A DNA stretch of 64,000 bases from Acanthacorydalis orientalis. Lineage: Eukaryota; Arthropoda; Insecta; Megaloptera; Corydalidae. A program made the translations under genes and the position numbers. The stretch is taken from positions 34,632,428 to 34,696,427 of the forward strand of contig CM068317.1 in the NCBI GenBank assembly GCA_034766995.1, written 5' to 3'. The stretch's first letter is position 1. The number at the start of each line of letters is the position of its first letter. Of the stretch, positions 25,299 through 38,152 are shown piece by piece. The notes beneath the pieces were generated by a model. That model was not told the origin of the DNA. It made no database searches and saw nothing but the letters and a program-made list of their open reading frames with translations.

Positions 25299-25875
25299 TT
25301 AAAGTGGTAGAAAAATAATTACGGTTTTTGACCTTCAAATTCACATATATTTTTCTCTTTTTTGATTTTCCTAGCTGTTTTAAGTGGTTCAGAACTGTTG
25401 GATGAGTAACGTCTAACTTTTGCGCAAGCTTTTGAATAGTTTTGCGTGGTTCTGATTCAACTAACGCTTTCAGTTGGTCGTTATGAACTGAAGAAGGACG
25501 CTCACGACCTTCTTCATCTTCACGGCTCTCGTCTCCAGCACAAACTTTTTAGAACCACCATTTCACCGTACGTTCTTTAACAGTACTCACACTCAAGGCA
25601 TCGTTTAGTTTACGAGCAGTTTCAGCTGCTTTATCACTCGTTTTGAAGGCATACAAAAAATGCTCTTACTTGATTATTTTCAATCTTTAATTTAATAGCC
25701 CAATTTGAAGCAAAATTAATTATAGAACCAAATTCGATTTTACGAAAATACTGATCAAAAAATCCACTTTAAATTGATATTAACATGAACATGATGAAAT
25801 GATACTTTCATTAAAAAAAAAAATAAAGTTAGAATTCAGAAAACAAAAACCGAAATTATTTTTCTAGCAACCTAA
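25299..25875 (-). mobile_element. mariner-like element 1, internally deleted
   Basis: About 577 bases flanked by TA on both sides (25297-25298 and 25876-25877), the Tc1/mariner target site. The right end read on the - strand begins TTAGGTTGCTAGAAAAATAA and continues TTTCGGTTTTTG; the left end begins TTAAAGTGGTAGAAAAATAA and continues TTACGGTTTTTG, so the two form terminal inverted repeats. They resemble Hsmar1/cecropia-type mariner ends. The interior, on the - strand, is a 5' leader of about 190 bases and the N-terminal third of a transposase. A full mariner is about 1.3 kb, so the catalytic half is missing. Confidence 0.85.
25357..25684 (-). pseudogene. mariner transposase N-terminal fragment, broken
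   Basis: On the - strand, decayed codons read in order AFKTSDKAAETARKLNDAL, then VKERTVKWWF, AGDESREDEEG, PSSVHNDQLKALVESEPRKT and VTHPTVLNHLKQLGKSKK. These are the two helix-turn-helix regions of mariner transposase that bind the terminal repeats, with the linker motifs WWF and DESxEDE. The start codon has become ATT, there is a frameshift about nine codons in, and a stop follows WWF. The DD34D catalytic domain is absent. It cannot encode an active protein. Confidence 0.85.
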
Positions 25876-27084
25876 TACAATACAAATAAAAATATTTCTT
25901 TATTAAAATAAAAAAAAGATTTTGCAGATATTGCTAAATGTTAAAAAAATATGTGTTTGAAATTCTGATAGAGATAAAAAAAATATTAAACTCTGAAAAG
26001 TTCTTATTATAATTTGAACTCTTTTCATTCTGAAAAACATTATATTTTCTTGTAACTTAGTGAAATATGAATCTATTTTAATAAAATGTCGATTTTTACA
26101 CTAGAAAAACATAGTTAAATTATTATAATAATAACAGTTGTAAGTATATCTGTTAAGGAAAACAAAATCAGTTATAGATGTTCTAATAAGGATGAATTAT
26201 GATTTAATTCCCTCCTAAATCTATTTTTAATGGTTTCGATTTTTTCCTAACGGAAAAAATCTGATATTAAACGATTGAGACTCTGATATTTTTATAATAT
26301 TAATAATTTTATACATTAACTTATTGTGTATAATTAATTGAGAAAAAAATTGAACCGTCAAAGAGTTACAATAATAATATTAATTATAGTTGTATTAATA
26401 AAAACAATGGCAATAAGAATTGTTTGAAAATGGGAAACTTTGTTACGTTTTAGTTGAAACATAGATTTGTTCATTTTTAAATCCATTTTCAATTCCAAAA
26501 ATTGGAATTTCGTTCAAATTTTCATTAAATAACTTATTATAAATAATAGTTTTAATGATCAATATAACCAAAAAACTAGTCTTGTTTCTAAACAGATTAT
26601 TTTTATTCTTTCATAAAACCATATAACAAATCATAAACCTAATTGAATTAAATAAAAGTATGAAACCTAAATAAAAAAAACTATAAATAAGTATCGAAAA
26701 TGTCTCGAAGGTTAAAAGTGAAATCTGTTAAATGTATTATATAAAAGTTTAACTAAGAAAACATAAATCAAAAAGTACAAACTTCGAAATAAGATTAGAA
26801 GTGGATTTGATTTTTATTTTTATAATCGTATTAAAACATCACTGCAGTGTCTTCTTGTCTACGAACTTTCTTATTTTAAGCTGGTCAAATTAAATTACGT
26901 GCTGACGTTCACTTCAAATCAATTTATATACAAGTTAACATCAATTAGTGCGTTTGTTTCGCATAATTACGGGAAAAATATTTATCCTTCCTTTATTGTT
27001 ATGTTCTTTATTTATGTTGTAGTTATTTATTAACGTTTACAATTTTATAATATCATAAATTAGAAGCATTTTTTTCAAATTTTC

Positions 27085-27142
<58 letters not shown>

Positions 27143-27150
27143 TATATTTT
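27085..27150. repeat. (CA)n(TA)n compound microsatellite
   Basis: About 13 CA units lead into about 18 TA units with one ACA break. Confidence 0.95.
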
Positions 27151-27360
27151 CATATGATTATTCAGTTTTGACAGGTTTCTTATTTAAAAATATTACAAGC
27201 TCTTTAGCACTTTTGGAAATATTAAAATAAAAACTCGTATTAAAATAAAAACACACTCCTACATAAATAAAAAAAATACATTAATTTAGTCAAGTGAAAC
27301 ATTTTTCATCTGACTGTTTTTTTTATATTTAATGTCATTTGATACAAAATGCATTATAAT

Positions 27361-27386
27361 TATACATACATACATACACACACATG

Positions 27387-27460
<74 letters not shown>
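27361..27460. repeat. (CATA)n(CA)n(TA)n compound microsatellite
   Basis: About 100 bases and the longest compound tract in the left half. Both strands translate as Tyr-Ile or His-Thr repeats; neither is a gene. Confidence 0.95.
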
Positions 27461-27462
<2 letters not shown>

Positions 27463-28217
27463 CACACGTTTGTATGATAAAAAGAACCAAGTCATTGACT
27501 GTTGTGTACTCGGTACATTTTCAAACAAAAATATTGTGAACTTTGTAGACTAATCCATTAAATTAATAATTACAAAAACATATTATTAATTGAGCGTAAC
27601 ATTATATCATAATTGTTAAAAAAATAATAACCGGATATCCAAAAAAAATTGTCTGAAAAGAGTATAAGTTCTTCATACATGAAAAACTGTGGCGTGATAT
27701 TATAAATTCGTTAATGTAATTCGATATGATTTTTTTCTGTTCATATAGAAGTGATGTTAAATGTTTTTACATACGTGTTTTGAATTTAAAACTGTTTCTA
27801 ATTCGTATTTTGTATTATGAAATATTACTTTAAGAATAACATTTCAATTTTATTTCATACACCTGTCATTCCTTTCAAAACGTATTTGGTTTTTTTTATA
27901 TACTGATTCGAAATATATAATTATTATTTCTTATATGTTTTCTATTATCTAAAATTATTTCTTATACTTCTTCAATTTGCTTTTAGATTTTTTTTAAAAG
28001 TTATCGTTTTTCTAATACATTCAATTACTTTTTTTGGAATTAAAATTTGAAGACTCTTCATATAATTTCAAGGAATATTAAAATTGAATGAAATAGTAAA
28101 TGAAATATTATCATTAAAAGTGCTGAAAATATTTACTTGTTTTGAAAAAAATTCTTACTTATTCCTTATTGTATACAAAAAAAATATATAGTAGACCCAC
28201 GTATGTATGTGAAATAT

Positions 28218-28253
<36 letters not shown>
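28218..28253. repeat. (CT)n(TA)n compound microsatellite
   Basis: About eight CT units then about nine TA units. Confidence 0.95.
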
Positions 28254-28544
28254 AAAGTGAGAAAAAACTTGATATCATTCGTTTCTTATGTTGTTAATTT
28301 TTGCTAATTTAATGTAGAAAGATAATTTTAATTATAAGCTCCAGTTTAAGGATAGAAACTTTGTCATTTTACGAAAAATGATCCATTTTTTCTTAATTAT
28401 CTTTCAATAAGTAGATTAATAAAAATATACTAGTCATTTATTAATGTTACATTTCACAATATATACACAATTATATTCCTGTTTATTGATGCTATATATT
28501 ATCATTAATATTTTCAATCTTCGATGCTCTACTGCTAAGTAAAC

Positions 28545-28637
28545 ATTTTTTTCTTTCTGTAGTCAATGATGATTTCAGCTCCAATACATTTTTCGCATCC
28601 TATTCAGAAGAGATTCCTTTCTTTACCTACTCTTTAA
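28545..28637 (+). other. acceptor-like site followed by a short open frame
   Basis: A pyrimidine tract (TTTTTTTCTTTCTGTAG) ends in AG at 28561-28562. It is followed by 24 open codons starting SMMISAPIHFSHPIQ, with a stop at 28635. This could be a terminal exon, but the acceptor strength alone is not proof and the peptide is not recognised. Confidence 0.15.
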
Positions 28638-28639
28638 AG

Positions 28640-28870
28640 GCTTTTGTTTCTAGTTTATAATTTCGGTTATACATCCGTTGTCTTCTTTTTGCTTGCGATG
28701 GCCCCAGCGGATGTTGACGCGATGTGAATAAAAACAGGTGCTAATGACCTAAGCTGTCGAAACACCCTAAAACTCCAATAACCAAACAACCATCTTCTTT
28801 CTCCATATGTCTCGTTATGTTCTACTTCAATATTTGTTGTGTAATTATTGTGACTCTTACTCATTGCAAA
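28640..28870. other. sequence-complex island, possibly repeat-derived
   Basis: About 230 bases with little AT bias (GCGATGGCCCCAGCGG near 28695, then GACCTAAGCTGTCGAAACAC). The - strand is open for 65 codons (28667-28864), including GYWSFRVFRQLRSLAPVF. I do not recognise a family. The compact mixed sequence in AT-rich surroundings suggests an inserted repeat or a constrained element. Confidence 0.3.
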
Positions 28871-29292
28871 TTCATTCTTATTCTTAATATATACTATGTA
28901 TTGTTTGAAATCATTGAGTTATTTTGTCATTCAGCGTTTAATTTTACTGTCATAAATAAGCACAAGTAGCATCCATTTATCGAATAACTTTCTCTTTAAA
29001 TAAAGTACAATTATTCATTAGGAGATTCAAATACTGAAGTCTTTTTAAAATCAACGGTTCTTAAAAACGTTTGGTTCTGAGTGCGTTTTACTCCTAAAAA
29101 TTATTATATATGGATTTTCAAAACAAATTTTGTTTATGTGTGTGTAACATATCGATATTAACCCTATTAGAATTTATATATAAATCAAATCTTAACCTCA
29201 CGTGACTTCAAAAGGGTTTCGAGTAGCTCTAGGGCTCTAACAGAATTTAAGAGATGCTGTTTTGAATTAACACTTGTATTTTTTCCTAGTAA

Positions 29293-29296
<4 letters not shown>

Positions 29297-29346
<50 letters not shown>
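29297..29346. repeat. (AT)n microsatellite
   Basis: About 25 units. Confidence 0.95.
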
Positions 29347-29353
<7 letters not shown>

Positions 29354-29520
29354 TTTTCTTTAATTGAAACTAAATTTAAACAAATTTGTTCGCTTTCACA
29401 AAAAATTTCTGGTAGTCAAGTCATTTCTTCAGAAAAACTTTTTTATTACTTGTGCTATCAGTGAAATTTTATTTTATTTTTTATAGCATTTTTATAGCTT
29501 TGCAGTTTTAAAGGTAGTTT

Positions 29521-29522
<2 letters not shown>

Positions 29523-29578
<56 letters not shown>

Positions 29579-29598
29579 GTATATTCTTACAAACACGT

Positions 29599-29634
<36 letters not shown>
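29523..29634. repeat. two (TA)n tracts split by a 27-base insert
   Basis: A run of about 26 TA units, the insert GTACGTATATTCTTAC plus a few bases, then about 16 TA units. They may be one ancestral tract. Confidence 0.95.
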
Positions 29635-29636
<2 letters not shown>

Positions 29637-30699
29637 GAATTGTTTTCAGTTATAATTAAAAATACCAATTTTTATATTTTCCATATCTTATATATTTCAA
29701 GAAAACCCTAATTGATTAAATATTTAATTACAAGAAAAGGATTCAGTTTAATATAGTAATAAAATTGAAAATTGTAGTTGTAAACAAATATTTTTAAAAA
29801 TATTTTAAATAAACATTGCATATTTTTTTATGCATATATTTTCAATTATTATTTGCAAAATGGTATATATTAATTCATTAAGTATAGAAATATTATTTTA
29901 ACATGATTGTTTATGAATTAATGAATAATAATAATCATTGTGCACTCAACTGTCCATTAAAATAATATTTCAATGATTACATTTACAATTAATAAAACCA
30001 ACAAAATACTTTCACACGTTTATTATAACCATACATTAAGCTTTTCACACTTTAATAAATTTCATAATTAGCATCTAAGATATTCACGTTTTAAGTGTTT
30101 ATATTCTTATACATTGATACATATGAAATTTATTTTATTTTTGTTCAGTTTTTACTAACATACGATTTTCAGATATTACAAAATTTATATATACTAATTG
30201 TTTTTATTCCTATTTATTTTTGATACTTCATTTCATATTCAGTAATATATACAAATACAAGTACTAATATAATTTAACTAAATTTTTGACCAATTGATAA
30301 TATAATTTGGTATGTATTTACAAATTTCAATATAAATACCATACATTACTACCAAATAAATGTAAATATTACGTAAATGTTTTATAAATGGTTGTTAAAA
30401 TGATATATTAAATAATATGTACATTTATTAAAGTAAAGTTTATTACATTTTAAATGAAATACAGTGGAAATTCTAGCACATTTGTATGAATTATTACAAA
30501 ACTAGTAGGCTGTGTAGCTACACTTGTTAATAAATTATGTAACCCTTACCAGTCTTTTCTGAAATAACAGTAAAAAGCCGCATGCGTGTGTGTTTTAAAA
30601 TGATCGAATATACATTGTAAATATTCTATGCATTTCTACATTATAGATAAACAAAGATGATACATATCTCTGTTCTTTTCACTCGCTTATGCATTTTAT

Positions 30700-31045
30700 G
30701 TGTAAATATCGTATACCACTTGATCAATTTTTACAAGTGATATTAATTTCCTGACCTTCTAGAAGAAATCCATTTGTGACTGTGCGTCAGTGTCGGTAAA
30801 ATATTTTGTGAAAACCATAATTGTCGCGTGTTTTTAATAAAATTATCGATTAAAGTAGTGAAATTGGTAACAGAATCGACAAATATATATTTCATCGATA
30901 CATGTTTTCAGTTCGCGTATTTGTATTTGATTTATAATAGATTTTTATTAACCACATTGTGGATATGTGCGTACATTAACTTTTAACATGGTACATTTGT
31001 TCGGAGTTCGATTCGGCTGAATTCATTACATGTAATCAAATGCAG
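30700..31045 (+). other. complex island ending in a donor-like site
   Basis: Mixed-composition sequence (for example GTGACTGTGCGTCAGTGTCGG near 30776) ends in TGCAG|GTATGT at 31041-31051, a good splice donor. An ATG at 30989 is closed by a stop after ten codons, so any exon here would be untranslated. It could be an alternative first exon; unproven. Confidence 0.2.
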
Positions 31046-31172
31046 GTATGTTTTTTTAAATGAATATATATATATATATATATGTGTGAGTGTGTGTTTG
31101 TGTATGCATATTTTCAACACTTTTTTATATATGTATATGTGCTAACTGTACATTGGAATATTTTCATTTTAT

Positions 31173-31177
<5 letters not shown>

Positions 31178-31229
<52 letters not shown>

Positions 31230-31230
31230 A
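31178..31230. repeat. (TA)n(TG)n compound microsatellite
   Basis: About 19 TA units followed by six TG units; a smaller TA/TG tract is at 31066-31100. Confidence 0.95.
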
Positions 31231-31495
31231 CATACAAGTATATATACACACATTCATACACACTCTTTTACAAATATATGACATGAATAAAATAATCACT
31301 AATACAGTAATTATTCGTATTTGAATTATAAGTGATTATTTTTAATTATATGGCAGTATAAATAAAAACATGCAATATTTGTTAATTATTCTATTTCTTT
31401 TTTCTTACATCTCTGATATTTGTTTTGAGAAAGAAATAAAATTTAAGTGATTTTACTTCAAAATTTTGTATATTTTCATTAGCAATATTATTCTT

Positions 31496-31513
31496 CCTCT
31501 CTCTCTCTCTCTC

Positions 31514-31548
<35 letters not shown>
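31496..31548. repeat. (CT)n(TA)n compound microsatellite
   Basis: About nine CT units, ATG, then about 15 TA units. Confidence 0.95.
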
Positions 31549-31550
<2 letters not shown>

Positions 31551-31780
31551 GTTTGTTGTAATATATTTGATGATTATTACATTTTTTTTGTATTTCAATG
31601 TTTATATTCCAAGTTAAGAAAAGAAAATGTTTGCAAAAACCATAAACTGAACAAATGTGAAATGAGATAAATATCTATTGACCTCAATTAAAAATATATT
31701 GCAATGACAATAAGATAATTGTTTGCAAGGTTAAAACAATTACATATTTCATATTTATATAGAAGATTTTAAAAGGATTA

Positions 31781-31781
<1 letters not shown>

Positions 31782-31827
<46 letters not shown>
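31782..31827. repeat. (TA)n microsatellite
   Basis: About 23 TA units. Confidence 0.95.
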
Positions 31828-31828
<1 letters not shown>

Positions 31829-31829
31829 G

Positions 31830-33640
31830 TTTATATAAAGGCTGTTACATATATGTTATTGTTTTGTAGTAAATATATAAAATTCATATATGAAAATATA
31901 GATACCAAAATAATAATTTTAAAAATATTTTTTTTATATATTAAAGAATTCATATGAATCTTGTTTGTAGTCATTTATTTTTTAATTTAATTGTCATTAA
32001 CTTCTTGTCAATCGTTATTTGTTTCCAGTCATTTAAACAACTATTTTTTAAGCTCTATATAATTTTGAATACTAATATTATCTATATTTTATCCGAAGTA
32101 ATATTTACAATTAATACAAACTATTTTAAAAATTAAATTCGTGATTTAACCAATAACAGTAATCTTAAAAATGAATAATGCAAAGAAAAAATATTATAAA
32201 ATATCAATTATTTATATATCTATATTTTGATAAATGCTATAAAATTTGTACGAGTTTATTGAAAAATTGAATCTTTATGTAATGTCTGTATAAGAAAATG
32301 ACGATTTACTGATAATAATCACATAAATTTATGTATATATAGAAATACATTTAAGTTTATATATTTATCTAAGGTTGCATAAACACAGTTCAACACAGAT
32401 CAGTATGTAATACGCATTGTATTGTATCAAGAAAAAAATGTGATCACTTAAACCTACAATAGTCTCGAAAAATGTGAGAATGGCATCGATTCATAGAAAA
32501 ATCATTGAACCTTAGCTTCATAATGCATTACTCAATGCCTATTCAGTGAATCTGACAAAGAGTACAAAAGCAATCCCAGTCTTTACTACACCCACTATTT
32601 GTCATGATATATTCTACAGATTGATCAAGTGAAATGTTCTCGCTTCACGATAGTTTTTTCATTGGTAATTTTATATTTAGTTACAAATATTTTTTCCATA
32701 TATTCATTGGTTCAGTGCTCAAGTAGATTTTAGTGATTTATTGTTCCAATCGACGAAAAAAATGATCTGTTTTATATATTTGAGGAATTTCTCATATTTC
32801 ATATGAACAGTTCAACTGTAATATTTTTATTTTATCTCAAAGTCTTGTTCACTAGACCGTTGTTATAACAACAATAGATTATATTCTGATATCAAAATAT
32901 CTTTATATACATAAATCAACTTTGACCTGACCTCATAGACACTTTGATGTGAAAACTAAACTCTTTTTGCACGATCTATAAAATTGAATGCATCTTAAAA
33001 TGATGGCATCCGATATGTAGAACACAATGAAGAGCACGTTTTCTAGCACACAAATCGTGATAGGATTCGATCAAACAGTTGTTCTGTGTCGTGGTTTTAG
33101 ATGTATGCATGTTCTCTCTTTGCCACACGATTACACTTTGGTATTCACGTAATAGATCCCATGATACATTGGATATTCTCTATCGATTTTTATATACTCG
33201 ATACTTTCTATTCTTGATATCAACTTGGATTTGAAGAATATCAATCTAGTTTCATTTATGTACCTAAAATGTATCAAAATAAATTAATGTATAAAAAGTT
33301 AATTATCAAAAACCAAAAAAGTCTGAAATAATTTATGAATGTTTATATATTTTTTATAAATAACTATTAGATACACCTGATATATTTATATGGTATCTGA
33401 TTTTTTCTTCTCATGAAATTTTTGACCATTTTAAAGCGTTACATATTTTTCAAAAAAAAATATCTGTGTATTTGTGAATATTCAGATTGTCGGTTTCTCT
33501 TTAAAATGAATAAAAAGGTTATATATTATTCCGTTAACAATCTTCAAAAGACCACTCGTAGAGTAAAATGTATTTTTTTATATGTTCATATAACATAAAT
33601 AATTTTTAAAAAATGTCACAGAAATACATGTTGTACGTGT
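31830..33640. other. AT-rich then moderately complex sequence, no gene seen
   Basis: The part 32380-33240 is less AT-biased than its flanks but has many stops on all frames and no recognised motif. Open frames at 31954 and 33413 have AT-driven composition only. Confidence 0.4.
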
Positions 33641-33990
33641 TAACTACTTATTGCCGCATAAAATATTTACATATTTTTATTGCTTAAAAGTGGCACAATT
33701 TACAACTGCCGACCACGAGGGACTTGATTTCAGACGAGAATTAGATTGATTTATTTTTTATGAAAACATCGCCGACAGACATACACATATTGCATATTTA
33801 CGTATATATGGTGTCGGTGAAAACGTTTTGAATATGCATGACTTTTTGACTGAGAGTTGAGAGTTCTCGTTCCGACCATTGAGTGTATGCAACGAACAAA
33901 GTCGTGTGTAATTATCGTCAGTCACAGTAACACATCATTTACTAACATGGCGACGACACTGTGATGTTATTTAAATATTTAACGAAATGA
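33640..33990. other. sequence-complex island
   Basis: About 350 bases with GCCGACCACGAGGG, a GAGAGTTGAGAGTTCTCG palindromic stretch near 33853 and ACATGGCGACGACACTG near 33945. The CGCCATGTT on the - strand resembles a Pleiohomeotic/YY1 core (GCCAT). It is a candidate regulatory element; no coding frame seen. Confidence 0.3.
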
Positions 33991-35104
33991 AACAATGATG
34001 CCTTTAAAATAAAAATGGAAGATTTTCGTACTTGCTTTTCAATTATGTACACACCATGTACATATGTCTGGTATATTTGAAATTTATAAATTTCGATGTT
34101 AAAAATACATATTATGATATTTTAGTTTAATATTATCAAAAACTTGTTTTTAAATGCTTTAATTTACTATTACATATATAAGAAAATCCCACCTTCTGAA
34201 ATATTTTATTAATATGAAATCATGTAGGAAGTACATTAACAAAATCAACCAATAATCAATTACGAAAACTTTGTCAACATATATATTTATACACATTTTC
34301 ATTCACAAATATAAATGCATATACACTTTAACTATAACTAAATAAATTAAATGCCTAACTAATTATATTTTAAGTATTAGATAAATTGGATACACTAAGC
34401 ACCTAATGAAATATTGTTCTGAAAATATTGACAAAGTGATATTTATAAAAGTATTTCTATGCTGAGAATATTCAAAAGAATACCCTTTTTTATTTGAATC
34501 GATTATTACCAAATTCATTCATTATAAACAAAACATAATGCATGTTTATAAATTTTTAATTCAAACAATACAATAATGTATAAATTCAAAAGAACTTTTT
34601 TATTTTATTTGTAAAAGGAACAGAATGATATAAATTATTAATAACTTAGAATACCATTTGTAAGCTGAAAACACTCCCAGTGGTTTGTAACTTAAATTTA
34701 AACGATCCTGTTTCCAAATATGAAATTTAAATTTTAAACATAATAAAATGTTGCACTTGTTACACAAATTGTTGGGTAAATATTTGATAAAGAACAATAT
34801 CAACTGGTACATTTTCTTAACATTGTAGCATTTATTTCATCTGTTGCAAATAACTGATGAACATTAACGTAATTTTCCAAAAAAAAGAAAAAGGTTTCTT
34901 GTCATATTCATATATAGAGTTCTGTCTGAAAGCGTTCACCATTACAGCGGTCGTGTTTAAATATTCAACAGAAAAGGTCCGCCATTTTGATTTGAACTGG
35001 AAAAAATATTCATTTCAGTGTTAATAATGTATAAAACAATTTTAGGTACACTAATTTTAAAAGAATTAAAATTTTAATGTACTTTTAGTTTGACTGTTAA
35101 ACTT

Positions 35105-35106
<2 letters not shown>

Positions 35107-35176
<70 letters not shown>
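35107..35176. repeat. (TA)n microsatellite
   Basis: About 34 units; among the longest pure tracts in the window. Confidence 0.95.
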
Positions 35177-35177
<1 letters not shown>

Positions 35178-35508
35178 CTTCTCAGAAATAAGAGAGTCTC
35201 TGTCTATGATACACATCATACAAAACCTAATACGTTTGGCTGACTAAATATTCCCATGTAGATTAAAAATAAACTGAGGATGTGCACTTAGTTTTTTTTA
35301 AAAAACTATTCACATTTTAATCCTGTAATTTCACTATTCTAATTTAAACCATTTTAAATAAATGGAAAATTTCGAATTTTATTTACATTTTTGTTCTTTT
35401 TTAATTTTTCTATAGGTGTTCCTGTCCCTTATTATATACTCAAGTTTCAGTTTTTAAATAAATCCGGAAGCCAAATATTTTAGTTACTATATCTATCTAC
35501 CTATCTAG

Positions 35509-35509
<1 letters not shown>

Positions 35510-35563
<54 letters not shown>

Positions 35564-35565
35564 AA
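35510..35565. repeat. (TA)n microsatellite
   Basis: About 20 units, then a TTATATATATATAA segment; preceded by CTATCTACCTATCTAG. Confidence 0.9.
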
Positions 35566-36554
35566 ATATACAATCTAGAATGAAAATATTGTTATTTGAA
35601 CTAAAGAGTATTATAATTATTATACTTTGATTCAAAAATGTTATAACAACATACTTTTGTTCTTAAGTACTATCTGTATAAAAAAATAATAAGAAAATAA
35701 CGTCTTACTTTGATATTGTTTTAAGTTAAAAATGGTTTACGTTAGACTTGTAAATTTTAGGCCTCAGGAATTGAACTATAGGTGATTTTGGACAAAATAA
35801 GTACTGTAGACTATAATAAAGATTTTGACATCTCAGGTTATTTTAATTATGTAAGAAAATTGCGTGGGCACTATATAAAATATTAAGCCGAGTATCCATA
35901 AATAAAGATGGAATTTTATTATCTTAGATTATGTCAAGAATGTATGGTAATTTTCAGTCATCTTTATATGTATGTACGTCATCTGTATGTTATTATTTGA
36001 GGCATAGGTGCCATATACAGACACGTTTTTATTTATATAATAAAATTTAATTGTAATTCAATGATATATATGGAATCAAATCTTTTTGTTTAATATATAA
36101 ATTTTAAAAAAATGATCCTATTTATATTTAAATGAATGCAAACAAATATACCATTACATTTAATAAAACAAATATAATTATTTGGTCGTTTGAAGCTAAA
36201 TACAAGTTGATAATTATATATATTCGATAGAAGATATCGTAGGTTACTTAAATGTTATTCATTTGAATAATTGAAATTCTTCTGAATGTAAAAGAAAGAC
36301 ATTTACTGGAATACCATATGTGCCCATTTGGTTAATATATCTTTGATCTTATATTCAGTATTATAGTCTACAAATAAACTGACTGTAACAAATTATGTTA
36401 AAAATAATCTGAATATGTAGAGAACAAGCCCACATATTGCTTTTCAACTTCACTCCTACATAATAAGGTTTTGAAAAGAAAACGTTGGTATTGCATTATA
36501 AACTAAACTGATGAGAGTTTAAATGTACTTTTATGAACTTTGACTTCTAAATAA

Positions 36555-36556
<2 letters not shown>

Positions 36557-36613
<57 letters not shown>
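36557..36613. repeat. (AT)n microsatellite
   Basis: About 28 units. Confidence 0.95.
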
Positions 36614-36614
<1 letters not shown>

Positions 36615-37022
36615 GTATAAGCTATATATCAGAATTCACTTTCATTACATATACATAGTCTTCTGTGTCTTATTCATTTTCACATCTACTGTGTGAATTT
36701 AAAGATTACTGTTATTCTTCGATGATTTTTGTTACTATCATGTATTTATTTTGAATATTTTTGTGGAATTTACAGTTTTTTAAACATTTCTCGGTATATT
36801 TAAATTTCCGTCTTTTTAAGATTATAACAAATTTTCCTTATAGACTGCATAATTTGTCTTTAAGTATAAAATATAATAAAGGAATAAATTATCTTCTTAA
36901 ATGTAATGTCACTAATTTAAATTCCTTTAGATAATTTCAAACATTATTTCAGCAGAAAATTGAAAGTTTTAACTGTTTACCATCTATTTTGTTCAGATTT
37001 TTATTAATTGAAATAAGGTACC

Positions 37023-37039
37023 TTATATATGTATGTATG

Positions 37040-37100
<61 letters not shown>
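37023..37100. repeat. (TATG)n(TA)n compound microsatellite
   Basis: Four TATG units then about 28 TA units. Confidence 0.95.
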
Positions 37101-37103
<3 letters not shown>

Positions 37104-37243
37104 GATTATGGAGCTTTTTAGTTTATCATTACTTGTTGTACAAAAAATCTGTAAAGCGCATCATCCTAATGGATCTTAATGAAATACAAGAGAAATAAAT
37201 GAATAGTAAAGCTGAATCAGCGTTCAAAAAGGTAAATCACACC

Positions 37244-37561
37244 CTATAATATGATTAAACACAGAGAATATAGTACATTACTCATACCATGGTCCACTTG
37301 ACAACAATGAACGTGAATGCTTTTGGATTTACCTAACGAGTAGAGTTTCCAGTACTTAGTATCAACATTGCAACCGAATGAATTCATTTGCATAACGTAG
37401 ATTTGAATGTCTGTTAATTTAGACGCAGTGGTAGCGGACAAAGGAACATTTTCATCGGTCCTAACTTCTCCTACTATATTTTTCACGTACTTGAGACGAT
37501 CTAAGTACTCTTCTATACTTTTTTCGTCGCTGCATAATATCTGTTTTCGTGTAAATGACAA
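37244..37561 (-). CDS. unrecognised 105-codon open frame, possible exon or pseudogene fragment
   Basis: The - strand frame begins MSFTRKQILCSDEKSIEEYL and continues with a balanced residue mix (KYVKNIVGEVRTDENV, TASKLTDIQIYVMQMNSFGC), very unlike the Ile/Tyr/Phe-rich chance frames elsewhere. Base composition is also less AT-rich than the flanks. After KLYSL the sequence reads TTAG|GTAAAT, a possible donor, so a coding exon could end there (about 37341) and the last residues would be intronic. AG dinucleotides just inside the start (AACAG and ATGCAG near 37520-37535) could be acceptors, but their pyrimidine tracts are poor. I do not recognise the family. It may be an exon of a - strand gene nested in the region, or a piece of an old element. 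Confidence 0.35.
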   Translation of the reverse strand: MSFTRKQILCSDEKSIEEYLDRLKYVKNIVGEVRTDENVPLSATTASKLTDIQIYVMQMNSFGCNVDTKYWKLYSLGKSKSIHVHCCQVDHGMSNVLYSLCLIIL

Positions 37562-38152
37562 TTTAAGTGTCTCTGTATAAATTATTATTGAAATTTTGTC
37601 TTTAAAAATAAGATACTATTATTTTTTTACTATGTAGGCTATATAATTGAGCTTATTAATATTCAGAACGTATTCTTAGTAATAAATTCATTCGAGTAAA
37701 ATAATTCTCACGTTTTGATTCATATATTTTTATACATTTTTCTATCTTTTTTCAATTTGTTTACTATTTACAGTTTCTAAAACAAAGTTCTTCATCAGTT
37801 TATTCCTCTAACGATTCAGTAATTTAATGAATATCGCCAATTTACTAGCAATTTATATGTTTTTAATATTTGAACATATTGTTAATTATCTCCAGATTTT
37901 TTTAATTTTTCTTGTGACATCAGCAGTTTACAATATATATATATATATTCAGGGTTAAATTCAATGATTTTAAACAGTTGTATATAATATTAATGCGTAT
38001 ATATATATATAATTGCTATTGAAATATTTGACGACTATATAAAATTAATATGCAGTTAGATTTTTCTCGCACTTACTTTAAAAAAAATGTCAAATAAAAT
38101 ACAATCATATTAAAATATTTTTACTTAATGTAAACAGATTGAATGTTAGATG

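Larger units (their letters stand above)
25878..28540. other. AT-rich sequence with long compound microsatellites
   Basis: No gene seen. It holds the tracts at 27085-27150, 27361-27460 and 28218-28253. Confidence 0.45.
28870..30700. other. AT-rich sequence with three TA tracts
   Basis: No gene seen. Tracts are at 29297-29346, 29523-29574 and 29602-29634. Confidence 0.45.
34000..37200. other. AT-rich sequence with long TA tracts
   Basis: No gene seen. A second GCCATTTT (YY1/Pho-type) motif is at 34981. Tracts are at 35107-35176, 35510-35565, 36557-36613 and 37023-37100. Confidence 0.45.

Noticed and set aside
31007..31020. AGTTCGATTCGG resembling a tRNA T-loop
   Set aside because: The flanking bases do not form the T-stem, and no anticodon or acceptor stem was found at the right distance.
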